From: Burkholderiales bacterium
Lineage (GTDB): Bacteria > Pseudomonadota > Gammaproteobacteria > Burkholderiales > Burkholderiaceae_C
DNA: 64,000 bases
Direction: 5' to 3'
Assembly (NCBI GenBank): GCA_028868825.1
Contig: JAGWTU010000015.1
Location: 1-64,000, forward strand
In this document: positions 57,711 through 64,000 of the stretch, piece after piece
Layout of the letters: every line of letters starts with the position of its first letter
Position numbering within the stretch: the first letter of the stretch is position 1
Notes under the pieces: generated by a model
Database searches by the model: none
The model's input: the letters and a program-made list of their open reading frames with translations, nothing else
What the model was told of the DNA's origin: nothing
Position numbers and translations under genes: made by a program

Positions 57711-60125
57711 CTACCTGAGCCCGACCGGCGCCAGGAACATCGAGCCGTCGAAGCCGCTGATCCCTGACTGCGGCGCCGACGCCCCCTTGACCTGGTGCTC
57801 GGTCACGACCTGGGCCATCTTGCGGCCGTCGACCACGAGGTTCGCGGTCAGGTTGATCGTCTGCGGCGGTGCGCCGGCGGCTGCGAGTGCGCCAGAGCCA
57901 ACCCGGCCCGCCTTGTGGGGATCGGACCATGGGGCCTCGGGCGCCGACGACCGGAACGCTGCCGGCGGCGCGATGAAGCTCGACGCGTGTCCGGTGGTCA
58001 GCGATGGCGCCTGCTGGAAGTGCAGCGCCTCGTTCTGCCCGTACTTGAACAGCCCGGTCTTCTGGCCGAGCCAGGTCCCATTGAGCCAGTCGCGCAGGCT
58101 CGAAGTGCCGTAGTCCGTTCCCTTCTGGATCCGCCTGTCGATCGCGCTGCCGGCGGCCTCGCCGAGTTTCCAGCCGGCGTAGGCCGAGGCGAAGACCGTG
58201 GCCGCGTTGGTGATCGCGCCGAGGCCGGATGCGACCAGTGGCAACCCGCGCGCCACCGCCGTCGCGCCGCTGCTCACGAGCGACAGCCCCATGCGCAGGC
58301 CGCGGAGGGCGCTGGCCGCCATCAAGATGCTGCCGCCGACGACCATCGCCGAAGCCAGGGCACCGAGGCTCAGAATGACGCCCTTGGCCGCAACCGGGAA
58401 CCGATCGGCGGCGTCGGTGGCGGATTGAATGATCGAGGTCAGCCCCTCGACGCCCTTGATTGCCATCGGCAGAACCTTGAGGCCGAACTCGGTCATGAGG
58501 TTCTTGTACTTGGCATTGAGGTCGCCTTCCTGGGCCTGGATGCCGGTGGACGCGACTGCATACGATGCATCGACCCCGAGTGCCTTTCGCTGCGCCTCGA
58601 CCGATCGCTCTGCGACCTCGCGCTGGCGGTCGTACAGCGTGAACAACGCGCCGCCGGTGCTGCCGAAAATGAGCTGGTTCTCTCGGGCTCGCTCCGCGGC
58701 AGAAAGCTTCAGCCTGTTGTACAGCGGGACGATGTCGTTGTCATAGAACTTGGTCGGAGACCGACTGAATAGCGCCATGTCCTTGAGCGGGTTGCCATTG
58801 ATTCGCTTAATGCCGCCCTGCGAATTCCAAGTGATCTTTCGAGCGTCCCAGATCCCGCTGTCGGTGAGAAGGTGCGCGACCTGGTTCGGGATGCGGATCG
58901 CGCCCACCAGGCGGTTGTACGAAGTCCGCAGCCCGAAGCCGGCCGTCGAGCCCTTCAGCTCTCCGATGATCGGCTCCAGCCTGCCGAAGAGTTCCTCATT
59001 CGACAGCCCTTGCGCCGCGACACCGCCGCGCGCCATGAATTGGCGCATCTGCTCCCAGTTGATGTTGCCGCCGCTGGTCTGAATCGCCTTCCACCCGGCG
59101 TCGGCGATCTGGTTGAACTTCTCGGCGCTCTGCAGGCCGCCGCGCATCTCGACGAAGCGCATCAGCTGCAATCCCGAGTGCCGCATGCTGGACCTCGAGG
59201 CCTCGTCAAGGCTCGAAGTCGCAATCGCGATCTTCGCCAGCAGCGGCGCGGCCAGCTCGGCGCCCTTCAGCGCTTCGACGCCTTCCAGTCCCGATTCGCG
59301 GAACACCCCTTGCGCCTCGCTGACCAGGCGCATGGCGTCGGTCGTGCTGGTGCCGATGATGCGCATCCCCTTGGCGAACTTCAGCGCCTCGGCGTTGACT
59401 GCGTCGCTCATGCCGTAGAGCTTGAACTTCAGCACCTGCTGATCGAGCTCGCCGGCCGCGTCGACTGCCTTGCGAATCAGGCCCAGGCCGGCCACGCCCG
59501 CGGAGGTCAATTGGCTGCCGATGTACATCCCTTCCATCGCGCTGCCGAATCCGCCGCCGGCGCTGCCTCCGCCGCCAGAGCCACCGCCACCGCGGCCGCC
59601 GCCGCCCGGGATCGCATCGAGCACTTCGACGCCGCCGATGCGCCGGCGACGCGGGTCGCCGTTGCCCAGGCCGGTCGCGCCGCGCACGATGATGTCGCCG
59701 CCGCCACCGCTGCCGGAGTTCGTCAGCAGCTCGCGGCGTCCTTCGTAGTAGGTGCCGATCACGCCGCCGCCGCCCGATCCGCCGCGCTCGCGCAGCATCG
59801 GTAAGGCGAGCACGCCGCCCATCGATGCCGCCGCGCGCCGCATCTCGCCCATCTGCGCGACCTGAGCGGCGACGATGCTTTGCTGTTGCGCGACCGCTGC
59901 CGATGCGGCCTTCGCGGCCGTGCTGGCCGCGCCTGAGGCCGCCGCCGTGGTTTCGGCGAAGGACTTGTTCAGTTTCTGCGAGGTCTGATAGACCGACTTG
60001 AGGATCGAGTTCAGCCCCTCGAATTTCTCGCTCGCCTGGGTGGCCGTCGTGATGATGGACGCGAGGCCGCTGCTGACCTCGTTCTTGAGCGATATACGTA
60101 CTCCGATGTGATAGGCCTCAAACAT
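57711..60125 (-). CDS. Phage tail tape measure protein
   Basis: Tape measure proteins set tail length and line the tail tube. The 804-residue protein starts MFEAYHIGVRISLKNEVSSG, followed by Ala-rich helical stretches and a glycine-rich segment (about residues 115-200). A region with ITSAGVAGLG-like and LKFAKGMRIIGTST-like helices follows, and hydrophobic segments occur near residues 590-680 (MVVGGSILMAASALRGLRMG). These features match tape measure proteins of tailed phages. It lies downstream of the gene-D-like protein and a coiled-coil protein. Confidence 0.85.
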   Translation of the reverse strand: MFEAYHIGVRISLKNEVSSGLASIITTATQASEKFEGLNSILKSVYQTSQKLNKSFAETTAAASGAASTAAKAASAAVAQQQSIVAAQVAQMGEMRRAAASMGGVLALPMLRERGGSGGGGVIGTYYEGRRELLTNSGSGGGGDIIVRGATGLGNGDPRRRRIGGVEVLDAIPGGGGRGGGGSGGGGSAGGGFGSAMEGMYIGSQLTSAGVAGLGLIRKAVDAAGELDQQVLKFKLYGMSDAVNAEALKFAKGMRIIGTSTTDAMRLVSEAQGVFRESGLEGVEALKGAELAAPLLAKIAIATSSLDEASRSSMRHSGLQLMRFVEMRGGLQSAEKFNQIADAGWKAIQTSGGNINWEQMRQFMARGGVAAQGLSNEELFGRLEPIIGELKGSTAGFGLRTSYNRLVGAIRIPNQVAHLLTDSGIWDARKITWNSQGGIKRINGNPLKDMALFSRSPTKFYDNDIVPLYNRLKLSAAERARENQLIFGSTGGALFTLYDRQREVAERSVEAQRKALGVDASYAVASTGIQAQEGDLNAKYKNLMTEFGLKVLPMAIKGVEGLTSIIQSATDAADRFPVAAKGVILSLGALASAMVVGGSILMAASALRGLRMGLSLVSSGATAVARGLPLVASGLGAITNAATVFASAYAGWKLGEAAGSAIDRRIQKGTDYGTSSLRDWLNGTWLGQKTGLFKYGQNEALHFQQAPSLTTGHASSFIAPPAAFRSSAPEAPWSDPHKAGRVGSGALAAAGAPPQTINLTANLVVDGRKMAQVVTEHQVKGASAPQSGISGFDGSMFLAPVGLR

Positions 60126-60240
60126 GCCGGTTACCCCAACTATTGCGATTTGAATCTGGCACCACGCGCCGAATCATCGATCTGCGAAACCGGCTCGCCC
60201 AGCGCGAGCATATCGCAGAGAGGCTAATTCGGCGCCTTGT

Positions 60241-60930
60241 TCATTCGCCCAGGTTGTCGGCTAGGCGCAGCGCGTCGGCGAGCGGAACGCCGACGATGTC
60301 GTAGCCGTGGGCGTTGAGCACCAGGCCCTGCCCCCATGCGAAGCTGCGGCCGTGGATCCGGGAGAGCTCGCCCAGCTCGCGCACCAGCGGCAGCGCTTCG
60401 GCGATCTTGGCGGCGTAGCGGCCCAGCGCGATGCGCCACCGGACATCACCGATCACGTTGCGCTCGTGCTCGTTGCGCAGGCGGAAGCAGTTGTGGAGCT
60501 CGGCCTCGGCGGCGCGCTCCTGCTGCGCGATGGCCTCCTGGCCGGCGGCGATGGCCTGGCGCGTTTCCTCGAGCGCTGCCGCGGTCGACTTCGGCGCCGG
60601 CGTGCCGGCCAGCAGCGCCGCCACATGCGCGCCGCGTGCTTCGGCGATCTCGCGCTCGATCTGCGCGGCCTTGCTGGCGAGCTGGTCGCGCTGCGTCGCG
60701 AGCGTCTGCACCTTCGTGCGGATCGCGGTCTCCTGCTCGAGGTAGCGGTCGGCCTGCGCCATCGCTGCGCGCAGCTCGTCGTGCAGCGTCAGGGGCGGCG
60801 CGATCGGCGCGGCCTCGGCGGGAATGTGCGCGGCATTGACGACCGGCGCCTCGTTCTGCGCCGCGATTTGCGCTTGCGGCTCGAATTTGCTTTGCGGCGC
60901 CAGGCGGCCGCGGTGCATGGTTTGGTTCAT
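60241..60930 (-). CDS. Coiled-coil phage protein of unknown function
   Basis: The 229-residue protein has a central long helix rich in Ala/Glu/Gln (RAAMAQADRYLEQETAIRTK, KVQTLATQRDQLASKAAQIE, RQAIAAGQEAIAQQERAAEA), a predicted coiled coil at about residues 50-150. The C-terminal ~75 residues (IGDVRWRIALGRYAAKIAEA, SFAWGQGLVLNAHGYDIVGV) look globular. I do not recognise a family. Position between the gene-D-like and tape measure genes suggests a tail assembly or accessory role. Confidence 0.7.
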   Translation of the reverse strand: MNQTMHRGRLAPQSKFEPQAQIAAQNEAPVVNAAHIPAEAAPIAPPLTLHDELRAAMAQADRYLEQETAIRTKVQTLATQRDQLASKAAQIEREIAEARGAHVAALLAGTPAPKSTAAALEETRQAIAAGQEAIAQQERAAEAELHNCFRLRNEHERNVIGDVRWRIALGRYAAKIAEALPLVRELGELSRIHGRSFAWGQGLVLNAHGYDIVGVPLADALRLADNLGE

Positions 60931-60963
60931 TGATTGCTCCAGGTGGTTGCGGTGGGGGAAGCG

Positions 60964-62097
60964 TTACGGAAGGGTCTCGGAATCGGTGTTGTGGTTCTTG
61001 GCCGTCAGCGTCATCACGTAGCCTTCGCTGAGGCTCATTCGGCGCGTGACCGAGTCGGGGAAGTAGGACTGGTCGAACTGCGATCCGACCCCGAGCACCT
61101 GCACGACGCTGTCGGCGCGGAGCACGTCATCGGCCGGCATGCTGGCCCGGAGCTTCATCTCGTGCCGGGTCAATTCGCGGTGCTTGGCTGTGGCGAAGTC
61201 GTCGGCCTCTTGCTGCGTGAGGTTGGGCCGCGTGAAGGTGTAGACCTGCTGGCCGCCGGCGGTGGCCGACATGCCCGGCTTGATGCCCGTGGCGCTCTTC
61301 GGGTAGGTCGAGGTGACGGCGCCCTTTCTCCCGTAGTGCCACGAGCGCACGATCACCACGATGCCGCGGGCAACCGTCAGGTTTCGGACGAAGTTCAGTT
61401 GCATGCCATTGAACGCGGGCGAGGCCCGATCGCTACGCTGCGAGTCCCATTTCAGCAGGTACTGCGTCACCGAGGATGGATCGCTGCGGGGCTCGAATCG
61501 CAGGCTCAGGCGATCGACGTAGACCTGGAATTCCTCATGGGCAGCCAGGTAGCACAGCAAGTCCCATTCGCTGTGCTCGTGGACCATGTGGACATGGTCT
61601 TGCTTGTAGAAGGTGCCGACCTTCGATCGCGTCGTCGCGATGTATGACGTATCGAGGCCGTGCCGGTTTGCCAGCGTTGTCGCAATGCCCGAGGCGGTCT
61701 GTTCGCGGAAATCCTCGGTGGTCTTGGTGTCGATCAGGAGCGACGTGAGGTCGCGGCCCGAGACCGTCAGCAGGCCCGACACCGGGTCATCGTCGATCTC
61801 GTCGACGTTCCCATAGATCCAGCTCGTGAGCTGGTTCTCGGTGAAGCTGTTCGGGTCGGGCGGAAAGCCCGCGAGGATCTCGACGTTGATTGCCGTCTGA
61901 GAGGCCCACCAGTCGTGCCCGAACTGCGCCGGCAACTGCGACCGGGCGAACGAGACCCGGAACGTGTCGGCCTGGTAATGGCTGTTGTTGTTCACCTCCC
62001 AGTCGACCCAGCCGGGGACGGCCGTGCCGTTGACCTTCACGATTGCACGAGGGCGTCGCGCCTGGCCGCCATCGGGCAGCACGTTGTCATAGCTCAC
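60964..62097 (-). CDS. Phage late control gene D-like protein (tail hub)
   Basis: The protein resembles phage P2 gpD and VgrG-type hub proteins. It starts at a GTG (SYDNVLPDGGQARRPRAIVK) and has 377 residues. Recognisable stretches are VDWEVNNNSHYQADTFRVSF, LLTVSGRDLTSLLIDTKTTE, KQDHVHMVHEHSEWDLLCYL and EFQVYVDRLSLRFEP. The GTG overlaps the stop of the preceding small gene by 4 bases (GTGA). Confidence 0.8.
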   Translation of the reverse strand: MSYDNVLPDGGQARRPRAIVKVNGTAVPGWVDWEVNNNSHYQADTFRVSFARSQLPAQFGHDWWASQTAINVEILAGFPPDPNSFTENQLTSWIYGNVDEIDDDPVSGLLTVSGRDLTSLLIDTKTTEDFREQTASGIATTLANRHGLDTSYIATTRSKVGTFYKQDHVHMVHEHSEWDLLCYLAAHEEFQVYVDRLSLRFEPRSDPSSVTQYLLKWDSQRSDRASPAFNGMQLNFVRNLTVARGIVVIVRSWHYGRKGAVTSTYPKSATGIKPGMSATAGGQQVYTFTRPNLTQQEADDFATAKHRELTRHEMKLRASMPADDVLRADSVVQVLGVGSQFDQSYFPDSVTRRMSLSEGYVMTLTAKNHNTDSETLP

Positions 62098-62264
62098 GGC
62101 TTCGTCTCCCCGGGCTTGATGCCCAGCCGCTTGGCGGCGTCGGCCGTGGCGCGAGCGTCGCGCTGGGCCTGGGTGCCGGCGGTGTTCTTGATCGCCTTGC
62201 GCTTGGCGGCTTCGTATTCGGCCGGGGTCATCTCGGCCACCGATTTTGGTGTGGGTGCGGTCAT
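62094..62264 (-). CDS. Small phage protein of unknown function (56 residues)
   Basis: The frame from ATG 62264 encodes a basic, helix-prone peptide (KSVAEMTPAEYEAAKRKAIK, TQAQRDARATADAAKRLGIK). It is coupled on both sides: its ATG overlaps the upstream stop by 1 base and its stop overlaps the gene-D-like start by 4 bases. The tight packing supports it as real despite its size. Confidence 0.6.
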   Translation of the reverse strand: MTAPTPKSVAEMTPAEYEAAKRKAIKNTAGTQAQRDARATADAAKRLGIKPGETKP

Positions 62265-62620
62265 CAGATGCCCTCGCAGCCCCAGCCCGGAGTCGCGGTG
62301 AAGCCGTAGCCGCGTGCCCAGTTGAGCCAGGCGATCGGCACCAGCAGATTGCCGGCGGTGACCGGCAGCACGGTGCCATCCGGCGTGAGCACGCTCGCCG
62401 CGCCGGCCCAGTTGCCTATCGTGGGCAATGTCATGTGGTAGACGCGGACGGCGGGCCAGTTCGAGCCGGGCAAGATCGTTGCGCCGCCTTGCAGTGCCAC
62501 CGGCACATCGGCAGGCGCGACCTGGCCGACTCCGTTGACGAGTGCGACGATGGCGCCAGAGGGCGCGGGAATCGTGTAGTTGCCGGTGAATCCGTTTCCG
62601 AAATTCATGCTCACGGTCAT
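62264..62620 (-). CDS. Phage protein of unknown function (118 residues)
   Basis: The protein is beta-rich and hydrophobic in composition with many Gly/Val/Pro residues (MNFGNGFTGNYTIPAPSGAI, VPVALQGGATILPGSNWPAV, TLPTIGNWAGAASVLTPDGT). It has no signal peptide. A structural or tail-related role is likely from context; I do not recognise a family. It overlaps the next gene by 1 base. Confidence 0.65.
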   Translation of the reverse strand: MTVSMNFGNGFTGNYTIPAPSGAIVALVNGVGQVAPADVPVALQGGATILPGSNWPAVRVYHMTLPTIGNWAGAASVLTPDGTVLPVTAGNLLVPIAWLNWARGYGFTATPGWGCEGI

Positions 62621-62713
62621 TTGGAAAGCTCCTATTGCGCTTCACGCGCGGGTGGTTGGGGTGCTGGCCTGGATCTCTGCGCGCAGCGCGGCCGGTGCTG
62701 CGCGCCTGGTGGG

Positions 62714-62941
62714 TCACTGCTGCGTCGGCGGGTACGGCATCGAGCCGATGTCCTGCTCGGCCATCGCCTCGAAGGTCAGGAACATCTGCGCGCGAGCGGG
62801 CGGCAGCTGCACCGGCACGCCGGCCGTGAAGCGGACGCGGTCGCCGAGCTCGTCCGGTCGATCGGCCGAGGGGAACGTGAAGATGCATGTGCGCTTGGGC
62901 GTCACGGTCACGGTCTCGGGGGTGTCGCTCTGGTCGCTCAT
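62714..62941 (-). CDS. Small phage protein of unknown function (75 residues)
   Basis: The frame encodes SDQSDTPETVTVTPKRTCIF followed by DRPDELGDRVRFTAGVPVQL and FLTFEAMAEQDIGSMPYPPT. It lacks membrane segments. Position in the compact minus-strand series and protein-like composition support it; function unknown. Confidence 0.6.
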   Translation of the reverse strand: MSDQSDTPETVTVTPKRTCIFTFPSADRPDELGDRVRFTAGVPVQLPPARAQMFLTFEAMAEQDIGSMPYPPTQQ

Positions 62942-63088
62942 TGGGGGCCTTTCGATGCGCCGGCGGCGCGGGGTTGATGGGGTGTGTCGACTCGGATGGG
63001 GCCATGCGCGGGGCCATCGCCGCGGTTGCGGCCCAAGAGGGCTGCCGCACCCAGAGGAGAGGGCCGTCGACGAGCAGGTGATAGACGC

Positions 63089-63310
63089 TCACGTTCCACC
63101 GCCCTGCTCGCCCGCTCGGGCCAGCGCGCGCCAGATCGGGACCTGCTCGAGCTCGACCGCCAACGGGTCGGCGTCGACGACCGGCGGCGCCTTGAACACC
63201 CGGCCCCGGATCGCCGGCAACCGGGGCAACCGCTTGCCAAGCAGCTGCGCCACCAGCACGTCGAACTGCGACACGGCGCGCTCGGCGCTTTGGGGTTCAC
63301 TCGAGCACAT
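63089..63310 (-). CDS. Small phage protein of unknown function (73 residues)
   Basis: From ATG 63310 the frame reads CSSEPQSAERAVSQFDVLVA, QLLGKRLPRLPAIRGRVFKA and VELEQVPIWRALARAGEQGG. It overlaps the end of the helicase-type gene by 14 bases. No domain is recognised. Confidence 0.6.
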   Translation of the reverse strand: MCSSEPQSAERAVSQFDVLVAQLLGKRLPRLPAIRGRVFKAPPVVDADPLAVELEQVPIWRALARAGEQGGGT

Positions 63311-64000
63311 AGGGCTCATCCGGCGCCGTGCGCGAATCGCTGAAGCGCAAGCAGCTTTCGTTGAACCAGAGCTTCACCGCGCCCTCGAAGCTGCCGTTGC
63401 GCTGCTTCTCGACGCAGACGCGGGCGTCCGGTTCAGCTCGCGCCTTCTGGTCGTGTGGATCGACTTCGAGGGCGCGCTGCTTGGCCTTGTTGCTCCAGAC
63501 CGTGATCACGTTGTGCGCCTGGTCGCTGATCGCTGCCGACCCGCGGAGGTCGTACTTCGTCGGCGGTTTTTCCTCGCCGGCTTGCGGCTTGCGGCAGTGC
63601 GCCACGAGGTGGATGTGAACGCCGAATTCCTGCGCGGCGCGGACGACATCGGTGGCGAATTGCTTCTGTTCGTCGAGGTGTTCCTCGCTCTTGCAGACCA
63701 TCATCATCGAGTCGATCAGCACCTGGGTGCCGCGCAGTTCCTCGGCGAAGTAGCGCACGACCGCCATGCACTGGTCCGGGCCGATTCGTCCCATGTGATC
63801 GAACAGCCAGAGCCGGCCATCGGTCCAGCGCGCGAATTGCTGCAGGCTCGACGGAGCAGGCCTAGAGACCGCGAAAGACTGCCGCGCCATGCGGGCCAGC
63901 GTGTCGCCGGGCGCCATCTCGAACGATGCCATCAGGACCCGCTGACGCTGTCGACAAAGGTCGAGCGCCACCTGGCCGGTGAACATCGACTTGCGGTGGC
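63297..64000 (-). CDS. RecA-fold replicative helicase-type ATPase, C-terminal part
   Basis: The frame is open to the window edge, so the N-terminus is missing. The Walker A end is HRKSMFTGQVALDL at the edge; Walker B-like LRGTQVLIDSMMMV and the late HIHLVAHCRKPQAG with LRGSAAISDQAHNVITVWSN match the DnaB/RepA-type ATPase core used in phage and plasmid replication. About 234 residues are visible, ending PDEPYVLE. In this element a replication-type gene directly precedes small and tail genes. Confidence 0.75.
   Translation of the reverse strand, partial: HRKSMFTGQVALDLCRQRQRVLMASFEMAPGDTLARMARQSFAVSRPAPSSLQQFARWTDGRLWLFDHMGRIGPDQCMAVVRYFAEELRGTQVLIDSMMMVCKSEEHLDEQKQFATDVVRAAQEFGVHIHLVAHCRKPQAGEEKPPTKYDLRGSAAISDQAHNVITVWSNKAKQRALEVDPHDQKARAEPDARVCVEKQRNGSFEGAVKLWFNESCLRFSDSRTAPDEPYVLE

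Noticed and set aside
62265..63092. A long minus-strand frame starting at a GTG at 63092 that overlaps the upstream stop (GTGA)
   Set aside because: The start looks coupled, but the frame then crosses two better-supported small genes in another frame and shows no domain; only the last 56 codons (62094-62264) are accepted as a gene. A short coupled peptide at the start cannot be excluded.

Overview
The window is high-GC DNA from a flagellated, Gram-negative betaproteobacterium, most likely a member of the Burkholderiales. This rests on the flagellar export order fliL-M-N-O-P-Q-R, LpxH (lipid A synthesis), ClpS-ClpA, DnaE2, and an integron integrase with long matching attC sites. No 16S or genome context is visible, so the genus is not called.

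Layout. 1-5183: the end of fliK followed by fliLMNOPQR. 5278-11412 (minus strand): integron integrase intI, error-prone polymerase dnaE2, peroxide-stress gene yaaA and a 2-oxoglutarate/Fe(II) hydroxylase. They are packed head to tail behind a near-consensus LexA box at 11436-11451. 11413-15787 (plus): a chromosomal integron cassette array with two BrnT/BrnA modules, a RelE/ParE-like module, a DUF1801 gene, a HigB/HigA module and a RibD-like reductase, separated by attC sites. Three attC sites are 129 bp each, one is degenerate and one is an internal-deletion derivative. 15896-19353 (minus): a broken genomic-island edge with an IS3-family element lacking one end, an AlpA-like gene cut off at the IS junction, a coiled-coil protein of unknown role and a P4-type integrase.

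19576-28855: indolepyruvate oxidoreductase iorAB, a hemerythrin-sensing hybrid histidine kinase, a DUF3606 protein, a dihydrodipicolinate-synthase-family enzyme, and glgA-glgC. 29194-37412 (plus): glgP-glgB-glgX-malQ. With the divergent glgC-glgA pair this forms a complete glycogen synthesis and breakdown locus around an AT-richer control region. 37530-43081: a small phasin-like protein, deoC with a two-module aldehyde dehydrogenase, a bacteriohemerythrin and a chemoreceptor-like protein. 43464-49375 (minus): tRNA-Ser(GCU), lysC, tilS, accA, a DNA glycosylase and cysS. 49514-52833 (plus): a TPR lipoprotein-like protein, two cyclophilins, lpxH and mtfA. 52851-55513 (minus): clpS-clpA, then a cold-shock gene on the plus strand.

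56316-64000 (minus): part of a prophage or phage-like element. From the window edge inward it encodes a replicative-helicase-type ATPase, several small unknown proteins, a gene-D-like tail hub protein, a coiled-coil protein, a tape measure protein, a small HTH protein and an HGG-motif protein. It ends in a gene-poor stretch carrying a series of unrelated short perfect palindromes.

The most interesting unit is the SOS-box-controlled intI-dnaE2 arrangement next to a cassette array rich in self-promoted toxin-antitoxin modules. It suggests that cassette shuffling and mutagenic DNA synthesis are switched on by the same signal. This is an inference from layout and the operator and has not been tested.
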